DNA of 15,881 nt from Dehalococcoidales bacterium (GCA_016926695.1 JAFGOB010000073.1:1-15881); one strand, 5' to 3'; shown: positions 7,247 through 14,579, numbered from the stretch's first letter. Translations and numbers: made by a program. The notes: generated by a model not told the origin, from the letters alone.

Positions 7247-8971
7247 ATGGACAGAGAGTTGAATGCTGATATTTATCCTGCCGTTATTGCCTACTTCTCA
7301 ATGGAAGTGGGTATAGAGTCTGCCATGCCAACCTACAGCGGAGGCCTGGGCGTGCTGGCCGGTGATACCCTCAAGGCTGCCGCCGATATGTCACTGTCCA
7401 TGACAGGCGTCACCCTGTTGAACCGCAAGGGCTATTTCTTTCAACATCTGGATGCCGGCGGGAACCAGACCGAAATACCGGCTGACTGGGACCCTGCCCG
7501 ATTCCTGACGCCGCTCGATGAACGTGTATCCGTTCAGATTGAAGGCCGGCAGGTAGCGATCCGTCCCTGGCGCTATACCCTTACGGGGGCTTTCGGTCAC
7601 AAAGTGGCTGTTTATTTCCTGGATACGGACCTGCCTGAGAACACCACCTATGACCGTACCCTTACCGACAGGCTTTACGGAGGAGACAGCTACTATCGCT
7701 TTTGCCAGGAAATAGTGCTGGGAATGGGTGGAATCGCCGTACTGCGGGCCCTGGGCTACCACAGCCTGAAAGTCTACCATATGAATGAGGGTCATTCGGC
7801 CTTGCTTATTCTCTCGCTGCTTGAGGAAGAAATGTCCGGGCGAAATGTGTGCAGCGTGACCGGGGAATGTGCCGAAGAAGTCAAGAACCTCTGTGTTTTT
7901 ACCACCCACACCCCCGTGCCGGCGGCGATCGATAAATTCCCGCTGGATATGGTACGAAAAGTGCTGGGCGAGGAGCATACCGCTAATCTTACCTCGGGTT
8001 CCTGTTTCGCCGACGGCACCCTTAATATGACCTACCTGGGTCTTTGCTTTTCCCGTTATATCAACGGAGTGTCTATGCGCCATGAGGAAATATCCCAGAG
8101 TATGTTTCCCAAATATCCCATTAACTCCATAACCAATGGGGTGCATTCAGCTACCTGGTTGTCCGATCCGTTCCTCCGGCTCTACGATAAATATGTCCCG
8201 GAATGGCGCAGAGATAACCTTTACCTGCGTTACGTCACCTCTATTCCGGAAGAAAAGATATTGCAGACTCACCTGGCGGCCAAACAGGACCTGATTGATA
8301 TGGTGGAAAGAAGGATCGGGATAAAGCTGGAGAAGAACGCCATGACGCTGGGTTTTGCCCGCCGGGCGACCGGCTACAAACGGGCGGGTCTGCTCTTTTC
8401 GGATATCCAGCGCCTGCGCCAGATTACCAGGGAGGCCGGTCCTCTTCAGATCATTTTCGCCGGTAAAGCCCATCCCCGGGATACAGGCGGGAAAGACATT
8501 ATCCGCAGCATTTTCAGGGCTGCCGCCGAGCTGAAAGATACCATAAAGGTAATTTACCTGGAGGAATACAATATGGAGCTGTCCAGGTATATTTGCTCCG
8601 GGGTTGACCTGTGGCTGAACACTCCCAAGAAACCTGAAGAGGCTTCGGGTACCAGCGGTATGAAAGCTGCCCTTAACGGTGTGCCCAGCCTGAGCATACT
8701 GGACGGATGGTGGGTGGAAGGACATGTTGAAGGAGTAACCGGCTGGTGTATCGGTGAAAATTCGGAAACGGGAAGCGATCAGGCCAAGGAAATCGCATCG
8801 CTGTATAATAAACTTGAATTTGTGATTATGCCGTTGTTCTATGGACGGCCTCTGGCTTACGCCTGGATAATGAGAAACGCCATCTCGATAAACGGCTCAT
8901 TCTATAACGCGCAGCGTATGCTGCGGCAGTATGCCAAGAATGCCTACTTTACCGACGGGGTTGTGTTGTAG
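7247..8971 (+). CDS. Alpha-glucan (glycogen/maltodextrin) phosphorylase, GT35, short form
   Basis: The 574-aa PLP enzyme releases glucose-1-phosphate from the non-reducing ends of alpha-1,4-glucans using phosphate. Visible signatures are FSMEVGI (17-23), YSGGLGVLAGD (30-40), HMNEGHSA (178-185), TNGVH (296-300), GFARRATGYKR (369-379), AGKAHP (405-410), and EEASGTSGMKAALNG with the PLP lysine at K473. It is much shorter than the roughly 800-850-aa classic GlgP/MalP enzymes and starts almost directly at the catalytic fold, as in the short phosphorylase subfamily; the long allosteric N-terminal region is absent. The ATG follows GAGG (7234-7237). It is followed after 27 nt by malQ and preceded by the nucleotidylyltransferase, indicating a co-transcribed glucan-breakdown unit. 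Whether the substrate in the cell is glycogen or shorter maltodextrin cannot be told. Confidence 0.93.
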   Translation: MDRELNADIYPAVIAYFSMEVGIESAMPTYSGGLGVLAGDTLKAAADMSLSMTGVTLLNRKGYFFQHLDAGGNQTEIPADWDPARFLTPLDERVSVQIEGRQVAIRPWRYTLTGAFGHKVAVYFLDTDLPENTTYDRTLTDRLYGGDSYYRFCQEIVLGMGGIAVLRALGYHSLKVYHMNEGHSALLILSLLEEEMSGRNVCSVTGECAEEVKNLCVFTTHTPVPAAIDKFPLDMVRKVLGEEHTANLTSGSCFADGTLNMTYLGLCFSRYINGVSMRHEEISQSMFPKYPINSITNGVHSATWLSDPFLRLYDKYVPEWRRDNLYLRYVTSIPEEKILQTHLAAKQDLIDMVERRIGIKLEKNAMTLGFARRATGYKRAGLLFSDIQRLRQITREAGPLQIIFAGKAHPRDTGGKDIIRSIFRAAAELKDTIKVIYLEEYNMELSRYICSGVDLWLNTPKKPEEASGTSGMKAALNGVPSLSILDGWWVEGHVEGVTGWCIGENSETGSDQAKEIASLYNKLEFVIMPLFYGRPLAYAWIMRNAISINGSFYNAQRMLRQYAKNAYFTDGVVL

Positions 8972-8998
8972 GGTTTTGAGTTTTGATTGGAGCGGAAT

Positions 8999-11104
8999 AT
9001 GACCGGTCTTTCCTCCCAAATGCAGCATCTGGCTGGCTTGTACGGTGTAAAAACCAGCTATCTGGATGTCAATAATCAGGTGAAAAATGCCTCCAGGGAC
9101 GCGCTGCTGGCAGTCCTCCAGTCCCTGGGAGCGGAAGTCTCCTCGGATAGTGATGTACCCTTTGCTTTGCGTGAAAAACAGCAGCAAACCTTGCGCCGCG
9201 TAATGGAGCCGGTGACGGTGGTCTGGGAGGGCCGGGACTTTACTCTCAATTTGTATCTCCCCGCGGCCCTTATACCCGTTAATTTGAAAGCGTTGTTGCA
9301 ATTGGAGGATGGTCAACAGAAAGAGCTGCACTGGCGGATTGAAGAGTCAGCGGTTATTGATTCCACCTATGTTGAAGGCAGGAAATTTGTCAGCGTACGC
9401 CTCTATTTTCCCGGTAGATTACCCCTGGGGTACCACCTGCTGAGCTTTATACTGGAGGGAGAAGAGGTGAAAACCCTGGTCATTTCCTCCCCCATGGGAG
9501 CCTTTGTTCGCCCGCCGGATGAAAAGGTCTGGGGAGTGTTTTTACCGCTGTACGCCCTTCACAGCCAGAGAAGCTGGGGGGCGGGCGACCTGGAGGACAT
9601 GGCCGGGCTGATGAAGTGGACCGCTGAAAACGGTGGCAAAATAGTCGGGACGCTGCCTTTACTGCCCTCTTTTTTCGACGGAGAGAAGGGACCGGGCCCC
9701 TACCTGCCGGCCAGCCGTTTTTTCTGGAATGAATTTTATCTTTCCATAGACAAAATCCCGGAACTGGAGCAGTGCCCCGCGGCAGTGGACCTGATTTCTT
9801 CTGCCGAATTCAGCGGGAAAATTGCGGCTCTGAACAGGTCGCACAGGGTGGACTATAATCACCAGCTCCTCGTCAAACGCCGGATTCTGGAGAGACTGGC
9901 GGAAGACTTCTATGAAAAAAAGGGCAGGCGTTTCGAGGAGTTCCGGCGTTATCTTGATGAGAATCCCCGGGCAGAGGAATACGCCGCTTTTCGCGCCGCG
10001 GGGGAGGTGCTGGGAATAAACTGGCATAACTGGCCTGAATCGATAAAAAAAGGGGATATTAACGATGCGGCTGTCCCGGATTCCATCCGGCGCTATTATC
10101 TGTATACTCAATGGCTTGTGCGGGAGGAGATGCAGGCTTTAGGCGGGATATCCGCCGAACGCGGGGTTGATCTCTACCTTGATCTACCTGTAGGAGTCCA
10201 TCCCTATAGCTATGACATCTGGTCGCAGCCGGACCTTTTTGTGCAGGGGGCCAGCGGAGGCGCCCCGCCCGATCCCCTCTTCACCGGCGGGCAGGACTGG
10301 GGCTTCCCTCCTCTTCACCCCGAGGCAATCCGCTGTCAGGGCTACCGATATTTCATTGACAGCATCAGGCACCAGCTTTCAGTTGCCGGGATGCTGCGTA
10401 TCGATCATATCATGCAGTTCCACCGGCTTTTTTGGATACCGGGCGGGCAGGAATGCAGTGAGGGCTTATATGTCGTCTACCGGCCGGAAGAATTTTTCGC
10501 CATTCTGGCGCTGGAGTCCTGCCGACACGAGGCCCTGATAGTAGGAGAGGACCTGGGTATGGTGCCGCCCGAGGTGAGGCCGATGATGGAAAAGCACGGT
10601 ATATACCGCATGTTTATCGGCCAGTACGACCTGGCAGGCGAAGGCCAGGCCGGACAGGCGCCGGTCAACAGCGTGTGTTCCCTGAATACCCATGATATGT
10701 TCCCGTTCGCCTCGTTCTGGGAGGAAAAGGACATCGCCGAAAGACTGAAACTCAAGCAGATCGATGCCCGGCAGGCCCAGATTGAAATGGAGCAGCGGCG
10801 GAATACGAAACGTTCGCTGATCAGTATTTTGCAGTACAGGGGACTGGATAATGAGATCGACCAGGACACGCTGGCTACCCTGAAGGCTTTCCTGGAGCTG
10901 CTTGCGGCCGCTCCGGCCTATGCACTGCTGGTGAACCTGGAAGACCTGTGGCTGGAGCCCCATCCGCAGAATATTCCCGGCACCAGACGAGCGCAAAACT
11001 GGAGCCGTAAAGCGCGCTATGCCCTTGAAAGCTTTACCGGGATGACCCGTGTAACGGATATGCTGGCCCTGATCGACAGCGGGCGCAAGGGCAAACCAGT
11101 TTAA
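8999..11104 (+). CDS. malQ: 4-alpha-glucanotransferase (amylomaltase), GH77
   Basis: The 701-aa enzyme moves alpha-1,4-glucan segments between maltodextrin chains and releases glucose, making short oligosaccharides usable by the phosphorylase. The GH77 catalytic barrel begins near residue 178 (VWGVFLPLYAL) and includes SWGAGD (192-197). The catalytic residues are visible: nucleophile Asp469 in RIDH, acid/base Glu517 in GEDLG, and Asp566 in NTHD. Residues 1-170 form an additional beta-rich N-terminal region, as in E. coli-type MalQ of similar length, and unlike the roughly 500-aa Thermus/plant enzymes. The ATG at 8999 lies six bases after GGAG (8989-8992); a TTG at 8987 is in frame but would overlap that ribosome site. 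It follows the phosphorylase closely and ends the first transcription unit; a repeat-rich gap follows. Confidence 0.95.
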   Translation: MTGLSSQMQHLAGLYGVKTSYLDVNNQVKNASRDALLAVLQSLGAEVSSDSDVPFALREKQQQTLRRVMEPVTVVWEGRDFTLNLYLPAALIPVNLKALLQLEDGQQKELHWRIEESAVIDSTYVEGRKFVSVRLYFPGRLPLGYHLLSFILEGEEVKTLVISSPMGAFVRPPDEKVWGVFLPLYALHSQRSWGAGDLEDMAGLMKWTAENGGKIVGTLPLLPSFFDGEKGPGPYLPASRFFWNEFYLSIDKIPELEQCPAAVDLISSAEFSGKIAALNRSHRVDYNHQLLVKRRILERLAEDFYEKKGRRFEEFRRYLDENPRAEEYAAFRAAGEVLGINWHNWPESIKKGDINDAAVPDSIRRYYLYTQWLVREEMQALGGISAERGVDLYLDLPVGVHPYSYDIWSQPDLFVQGASGGAPPDPLFTGGQDWGFPPLHPEAIRCQGYRYFIDSIRHQLSVAGMLRIDHIMQFHRLFWIPGGQECSEGLYVVYRPEEFFAILALESCRHEALIVGEDLGMVPPEVRPMMEKHGIYRMFIGQYDLAGEGQAGQAPVNSVCSLNTHDMFPFASFWEEKDIAERLKLKQIDARQAQIEMEQRRNTKRSLISILQYRGLDNEIDQDTLATLKAFLELLAAAPAYALLVNLEDLWLEPHPQNIPGTRRAQNWSRKARYALESFTGMTRVTDMLALIDSGRKGKPV

Positions 11105-11200
11105 TATCCAGACCCTTCGAGGCTATTCAGTCTCTGCCCTTTAAAACATATTACCCCTTGGAAAAAGCTCCTCACCCGTCTCCCCCTACTCCCTCCCATC

Positions 11201-11236
11201 CCTTCTCCCTCGATGGGAGAAGGTCAGGATGAGGGT
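11201..11236 (+). repeat. CTTCTCCC/GGGAGAAG palindromic repeat, copy 1
   Basis: CCTTCTCCC (11201-11209) pairs perfectly with GGGAGAAGG (11215-11223) around TCGAT, followed by a tail ending GATGAGGGT (11228-11236). A pyrimidine-rich CTCACCC (11171-11177) upstream could pair with that tail. It lies about 100 bp after malQ and may slow or stop transcription, but no T run follows. Confidence 0.75.
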
Positions 11237-11300
11237 ACAAGAATCAATCTATTTGATGCAAATTTAGCAGGATGCCGGTTTTCCATTGCTATGAAGGCCT

Positions 11301-11326
11301 CCTCACCTTCTTATTCCTCTCCCTTG
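11301..11326 (+). repeat. Half copy of the CTCTCCC repeat family
   Basis: CCTCACC (11301-11307) and CCTCTCCC (11316-11323) reproduce the left arm of the palindromic repeats, but the GGGAGAGG partner strand is missing. It looks like a decayed or truncated copy. Confidence 0.45.
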
Positions 11327-11412
11327 ACGCTTACCCAGTTACACACTTGACAACGTGGCCATACAAAAATATATTAAATCGAGACTATGACTAATACAAA
11401 GGCTTTAGGTTT

Positions 11413-11448
11413 ACACCCTCATCTATCTTCTCCCCTTAAGGGAGAAGA
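11413..11448 (-). repeat. CTTCTCCC/GGGAGAAG palindromic repeat, copy 2, inverted
   Basis: TCTTCTCCC (11426-11434) pairs with GGGAGAAGA (11440-11448) around a 5-nt loop. The tail ACCCTCATC lies on the left (11415-11423), so this copy is in the opposite orientation to copy 1, whose tail is the reverse complement GATGAGGGT. Confidence 0.75.
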
Positions 11449-11503
11449 ATGCTCTAGCGATTATCGAGTGGCAGATTAGTATTAAGGAGTTCCTTTCTCC
11501 ATT

Positions 11504-11536
11504 CCTCTCCCCAACGCGGGAGAGGTTAGGTGAGGG
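11504..11536 (+). repeat. CCTCTCCC/GGGAGAGG palindromic repeat, copy 3
   Basis: CCTCTCCC (11504-11511) pairs with GGGAGAGG (11518-11525) around a 6-nt loop, followed by GTTAGG-like sequence and TGAGGGGG (11531 onward). It has the same layout as copy 1, with AG/GA changes on both sides of the stem that keep pairing. Confidence 0.75.
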
Positions 11537-11639
11537 GGCACATAATAATCATCGTACCCACTGTCCCAAGTGTGTATAAAGATCAGCACAAGGGGCGAGG
11601 AAAGTTGCAGGGTACAAAATTATCTCCCGGTACGGTCTC

Positions 11640-11674
11640 TTGTAACTTGTCCCTTGCATCTTGCATCTTGTTAC
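11640..11674. repeat. Five degenerate tandem heptamers, TTGNNNN
   Basis: Five consecutive 7-mers read TTGTAAC, TTGTCCC, TTGCATC, TTGCATC and TTGTTAC. TTG is invariant and the other four positions vary, with one exact duplicate. It is a short heptanucleotide tandem repeat in non-coding DNA, about 70 bp upstream of the kinase gene. Confidence 0.75.
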
Positions 11675-11704
11675 TTATCTCTCGAAACTCGCAAATTCAT
11701 CTTC

Positions 11705-11733
11705 TGGTCATTTTCCGCGATTAGCGCTATTAT
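11705..11733 (+). promoter_or_regulatory. Candidate promoter of the ROK kinase gene
   Basis: TGGTCA (11705-11710) and TATTAT (11728-11733) are separated by 17 nt; an overlapping TATAGT is at 11731-11736. The start codon at 11743 is only about 7-10 bases beyond the -10 box and has no Shine-Dalgarno, so the transcript would be leaderless or nearly so. Confidence 0.4.
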
Positions 11734-11742
11734 AGTCATTAA

Positions 11743-12723
11743 ATGGATAAGATAGTAAATTCATTTCTGACCCTGGGGATCGACCTGGGCGGCACCAAGA
11801 TAGACACGGCTCTGGTGGACTCATCGGGGAGTATACTCTCATCACATTACAGGCTGGTCGGCCCCAAAAAAGACCCGGACAGCGTTATCAGCAAAATTAA
11901 AGATTCGGTGAGCATCTGCCTTAAGGAAACGGGAAAAGGAGCCCTGGCATTGGGGATTGGAGTTGCCGGGCAGAGTGATAAAGAAAGCGGGATTGTACGA
12001 AGCTCCCCCAATCTGCCGGAATGGAAGGACGTCAGTCTCGGTCCGAGACTGAGGGAAGCCTTCGGTATACCCGTTTTTATTAATAATGACGTACGCCTGA
12101 TTACCTGGGGAGAATGGCAGTACGGCGCCGGAAAAGGAATCCGGGACATGGTCTGCCTGATAGTGGGCACAGGTGTCGGAGGGGGTGTGATCAGCGGCGG
12201 ATGTATGCTGGAGGGAAACTGTAATACTGCCGCTGAGCTGGGTCATATTACGGTGGTAGCCGGAGGGAGAAAGTGCCGCTGTCCCGGTGAAGGCTGCCTG
12301 GAAGCCTATACCGGCGGCTGGGCCATAGCTGAACGGACCAGGGACGCGGTGCGGGCCAATCCCGAAGGAGGACAAACCCTGGTCGAAATCGCGGGAAGCC
12401 TCGACCGGATTACCTCTATTACCCTGGCGGAGGCTTTCAACCGTGGTGATCCGCTGGCGCAGCGTTTGGTGAAGGATACATCCAAGTATCTCGCAGCCGG
12501 GCTGGTCAGCATCGTGCATGCCTTTAATCCCGCCCTGATCGTACTGGGCGGGGGCGTAATAATGGGATTGCCCGATCTTGTGCCAGCCGTGGAAAAACGG
12601 GTGCGTGCGCTGGCTCTGCGCACTCCCCTGGAGGATTTGCGCATAACGCTGGGAGGTCTGGGTAAAAAGGCCGGAGTAATCGGTGCGGCAGCCTATGCCC
12701 GCAGTATGATGGTTTCTTCCTGA
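11743..12723 (+). CDS. ROK-family sugar kinase, probable glucokinase
   Basis: The 326-aa protein would phosphorylate free glucose with ATP to glucose-6-phosphate in the cytoplasm. It has the phosphate-1 motif DLGGTK (14-19), the catalytic NND (114-116, Asp116 as base), GTGVGGG (142-148), ELGH (165-168, His168 a zinc ligand) and the ROK zinc cluster with Cys178, Cys180 and Cys185. That cluster reads CRCPGEGCLE, with Pro where the family usually has Gly. Near the C terminus LGGGV forms the adenosine loop. No DNA-binding N-terminal domain is present, so it is a kinase rather than a ROK repressor. Glucose specificity is inferred from motif and context: MalQ, encoded upstream, releases glucose. 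Other ROK members act on fructose, mannose or N-acetyl sugars. Transaldolase follows after 69 nt, probably in the same transcript. Confidence 0.88.
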   Translation: MDKIVNSFLTLGIDLGGTKIDTALVDSSGSILSSHYRLVGPKKDPDSVISKIKDSVSICLKETGKGALALGIGVAGQSDKESGIVRSSPNLPEWKDVSLGPRLREAFGIPVFINNDVRLITWGEWQYGAGKGIRDMVCLIVGTGVGGGVISGGCMLEGNCNTAAELGHITVVAGGRKCRCPGEGCLEAYTGGWAIAERTRDAVRANPEGGQTLVEIAGSLDRITSITLAEAFNRGDPLAQRLVKDTSKYLAAGLVSIVHAFNPALIVLGGGVIMGLPDLVPAVEKRVRALALRTPLEDLRITLGGLGKKAGVIGAAAYARSMMVSS

Positions 12724-12792
12724 CGGTTATCGACGTCACATCGGGCATAATGGCAGTCCTGTACGGGGTCAAGTACTTAAACGGAGGGAACG

Positions 12793-13887
12793 ATGAACTC
12801 TATTCAGTCTTTGCATGGTTTCGGACAATCGATCTGGCTGGATTTTATCAGTCGTGGTATATTGAGCGGCGGTGAGCTCAAGCGTCTTGTCGATAATGGG
12901 GTGACGGGAGTTACCAGCAATCCCAGCATTTTTCAAAAGGCTATCGGTGAAAGCACTGATTACGACAGCCTGATCAGCGATATCCTGAAGGCGCAGCCGC
13001 AAATCGATGTCTATGCCCTCTATGAAAAGATGGCCGTTGAGGATATTCAGATGGCGGCGGATGTGCTCCGTCCGGCCTACGATAATTCTAATGGCGCCGA
13101 TGGGTTTGTGAGCCTGGAAGTATCACCTGACCTGGCTGCCATGACCGAAAAGACCGTAAGCGAAGCCCTTCGCCTGTGGAAACTGGTGGACCGTCCCAAC
13201 CTGATGATCAAGGTACCGGCCACACCGGAAGGGATACCCGCCATCGAAGCCCTTATCGCAGCCGGGGTAAACGTCAATGCTACCCTGATCTTTTCCTTGC
13301 AGCAGTACGATGATGTCGCCAGGGCCTATATACGGGGATTAACGTCCGCTGCGGAGCCAGTAAAAGTCGCGTCCGTGGCCTCGTTTTTTGTCAGCCGCAT
13401 AGATACCGCTGTTGATAAAGCCCTGGAAAAGAACGCCGGTGCGGAAGCCCTGAAACTGCGCGGCAGGACTGCCGTGGCCTGTGCTAAAATGATCTTCCGG
13501 CGGTTTAATGACATTTTTTACGGCCCTGATTTCATGTCACAGGCCGCCAGGGGTGGAAGGGTACAAAAGCTGGTCTGGGGAAGCACCGGTACCAAGAACC
13601 CGCAGTATTCCGATGTGCTTTACGTGGAGGAAATCATCGGACCGGATACCATCAATACCCTGCCCATGGCTACCTTGAATGCTTTCCTGGACCACGGAAA
13701 ACCGCGTCTTTCGATTACCGGGGGTGTGGACGAGGCTGAAAACCGGCTTTCCGGTCTCAAGAAATGGGGAATTGACCTTGATGCGGTCACAGACCAGTTG
13801 ATGAAAGAGGGAGTAACGGCTTTTGTACAGGCTTACCAGCAGATGATCGCCAGCCTGAAATCAAAGTGCGCCGAGGCGGTGAAATAA
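12793..13887 (+). CDS. tal: Transaldolase
   Basis: The 364-aa enzyme transfers a dihydroxyacetone unit from sedoheptulose-7-phosphate to glyceraldehyde-3-phosphate, linking the pentose phosphate pathway to glycolysis. The sequence shows the N-terminal WLDFISR with Asp17, [11 protein letters not shown] (41-51), GFVSLEVSP (104-112), and [14 protein letters not shown] with the Schiff-base lysine K140; downstream are NATLIFS and [21 protein letters not shown] segments typical of the mycobacterial/cyanobacterial class of about 360-380 aa. It is longer than the roughly 215-aa transaldolase-like or fructose-6-phosphate aldolase group. The ATG follows GGAGGG (12783-12788) at four bases. It ends with tandem TAA TAA and runs into a hairpin shared with the convergent small gene. 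Confidence 0.95.
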   Translation: MNSIQSLHGFGQSIWLDFISRGILSGGELKRLVDNGVTGVTSNPSIFQKAIGESTDYDSLISDILKAQPQIDVYALYEKMAVEDIQMAADVLRPAYDNSNGADGFVSLEVSPDLAAMTEKTVSEALRLWKLVDRPNLMIKVPATPEGIPAIEALIAAGVNVNATLIFSLQQYDDVARAYIRGLTSAAEPVKVASVASFFVSRIDTAVDKALEKNAGAEALKLRGRTAVACAKMIFRRFNDIFYGPDFMSQAARGGRVQKLVWGSTGTKNPQYSDVLYVEEIIGPDTINTLPMATLNAFLDHGKPRLSITGGVDEAENRLSGLKKWGIDLDAVTDQLMKEGVTAFVQAYQQMIASLKSKCAEAVK

Positions 13888-13917
13888 TAAAAATGCGCCC
13901 GGTCGCTGCCGGGCACA
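13888..13917 (-). terminator. Rho-independent terminator of the small minus-strand gene
   Basis: GCCCGG (13897-13902) pairs with CCGGGC (13909-13914), and the stem can extend by T-A and G-C pairs past one mismatch. Read on the minus strand the stem is followed by ATTTTTATTATTT, a good U tract. On the plus strand no U tract follows directly, so it is strongest for the minus-strand gene, though the stem may also help end transaldolase transcripts. Confidence 0.75.
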
Positions 13918-13950
13918 TCAAAATAGCCCTATTTTCAAAATAGCCCTATT
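13918..13950. repeat. Tandem 17-bp repeat of a palindromic unit
   Basis: The 16-nt word TCAAAATAGCCCTATT occurs at 13918-13933 and again at 13935-13950, a period of 17. Each unit holds AATAG-CC-CTATT, and the first can pair as AAAATAG/CTATTTT (13920-13935). The minus-strand stop codon (13946-13948) lies inside the second unit, so the duplication touches the gene end. Confidence 0.85.
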
Positions 13951-14275
13951 CCTTTGATTCGTAAGAACCCAGCAGGAAGTCCAGGTCTTTCTCCACGGAT
14001 TCCATATTCGCGGGTGTAAAAAGATTGTCGTTCGAGTCCAGCATGAGCTTGGTCTCCCCCCTGTCTGTGCCTATGATATGGGCTCTTACCGCCTCTTTGC
14101 CCTGTACCTTGAAAGTCAGAGTCCCGCGATAAATAAAACTGGATGAATCGGAGGGCATGGAATAGGTCTCCAGCTTGTTCTGTTCGACGGTTAGTCCCTG
14201 GTTCTGGATATATTCCTTGATCTCATCATAAAGCAGGGTAGGATTGATTTCCCGGAAAACTTTTCTGATCTGCAT
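13946..14275 (-). CDS. Small protein of unknown function, 109 aa
   Basis: I do not recognise a family. The protein is soluble and charged, with no signal peptide, membrane segment or cysteine cluster. It starts with an amphipathic helix-like stretch (about 5-26, VFREINPTLLYDEIKEYIQN), continues with alternating strand-like segments (SFIYRGTLTFKV, RAHIIG, ETKLMLDS) and ends with a helix (about 90-104). This resembles a small alpha+beta domain that opens and closes with a helix. Evidence for a real gene is good: GAGG (14282-14285 on the complementary strand) lies six bases before the ATG, a candidate promoter precedes it and a strong terminator follows. It stands alone between convergent transaldolase and divergent dnaX, so context says nothing about its role. 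Confidence 0.75.
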   Translation of the reverse strand: MQIRKVFREINPTLLYDEIKEYIQNQGLTVEQNKLETYSMPSDSSSFIYRGTLTFKVQGKEAVRAHIIGTDRGETKLMLDSNDNLFTPANMESVEKDLDFLLGSYESKE

Positions 14276-14313
14276 TTAACGCCTCGTTTTTTTAATTTAG
14301 TCGGGGTGATTAA

Positions 14314-14342
14314 AAGATAACACATCCCGCCTTTGTATTCAA
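14314..14342 (-). promoter_or_regulatory. Candidate promoter of the 109-aa gene
   Basis: On the minus strand TTGAAT (14337-14342) and TATCTT (14314-14319) are 17 nt apart, each a 4/6 match to consensus, about 39 nt upstream of the start codon. Confidence 0.3.
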
Positions 14343-14451
14343 CTGCGGGCTTACTGCACAGGGATACCGGATTATTTTACCTTTGTTACTTTAATCAATA
14401 CAGACTCAAAAACAATTGAAGCAAATAGCACGAAACATGAAATATTTTGTC

Positions 14452-14553
14452 ATGCTGGAGGACCCCGATACACCCTGGTCCCTATCGGGGGACGGCAACC
14501 GCAGGTTGCCGCAGCATCCTCAGGGTGGTAGGGAGATCAGTAACCCCACTGCC
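14452..14553. other. Non-coding block with several strong stem-loops
   Basis: This lies in the 385-bp gap before dnaX (14276-14660), which has no credible gene. ATGCTG (14452-14457) pairs with CAGCAT (14512-14517) and encloses two perfect hairpins: CCCCGATA/TATCGGGG (14463-14470 with 14483-14490, 12-nt loop) and CGGCAACC/GGTTGCCG (14493-14500 with 14504-14511, GCA loop). A further stem pairs GGTGGTAGGG (14524-14533) with CCCCACTGCC (14544-14553), nine of ten positions counting G-U. The layout of a three-way junction plus a hairpin suits a small RNA or a mobile palindromic repeat. SRP RNA often sits next to dnaX, but its conserved GGAA-loop core is not here. Strand is unknown. Confidence 0.55.
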
Positions 14554-14579
14554 ATCAAAACTGTTTGGTACAGCCGCGC

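Larger units (their letters stand above)
11105..11742. other. 638-bp non-coding gap rich in short repeats
   Basis: No credible gene is present: the longest open frames are about 60 codons, lack ribosome sites and run through palindromes. The stretch holds at least three hairpin-core repeats and one half copy of the same family, pyrimidine-rich tracts around 11170-11200, five tandem heptamers at 11640-11674, and a promoter just before 11743. It splits the glucan gene block in two. Confidence 0.8.

Noticed and set aside
7391..8725. Two long minus-strand open frames (251 and 192 codons) opposite the phosphorylase gene.
   Set aside because: Antisense shadows of a well-supported enzyme; no ribosome sites or family motifs.
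11171..11538. CRISPR array.
   Set aside because: The repeats differ in sequence and orientation, spacing is irregular, and no cas gene is nearby.
11530..11755. Two open frames of about 60 codons in the repeat-rich gap.
   Set aside because: They run through the palindromes and heptamers, overlap each other and lack ribosome sites.
11743..12723. ROK transcriptional repressor (XylR/NagC type).
   Set aside because: No N-terminal helix-turn-helix; the protein starts at the ATP-binding motif.
14452..14553. SRP (4.5S-type) RNA gene, expected near dnaX.
   Set aside because: The conserved core with GGTCAGG, GGAA loop and AGCAGC is not found on either strand; only general stem-loop structure is present.
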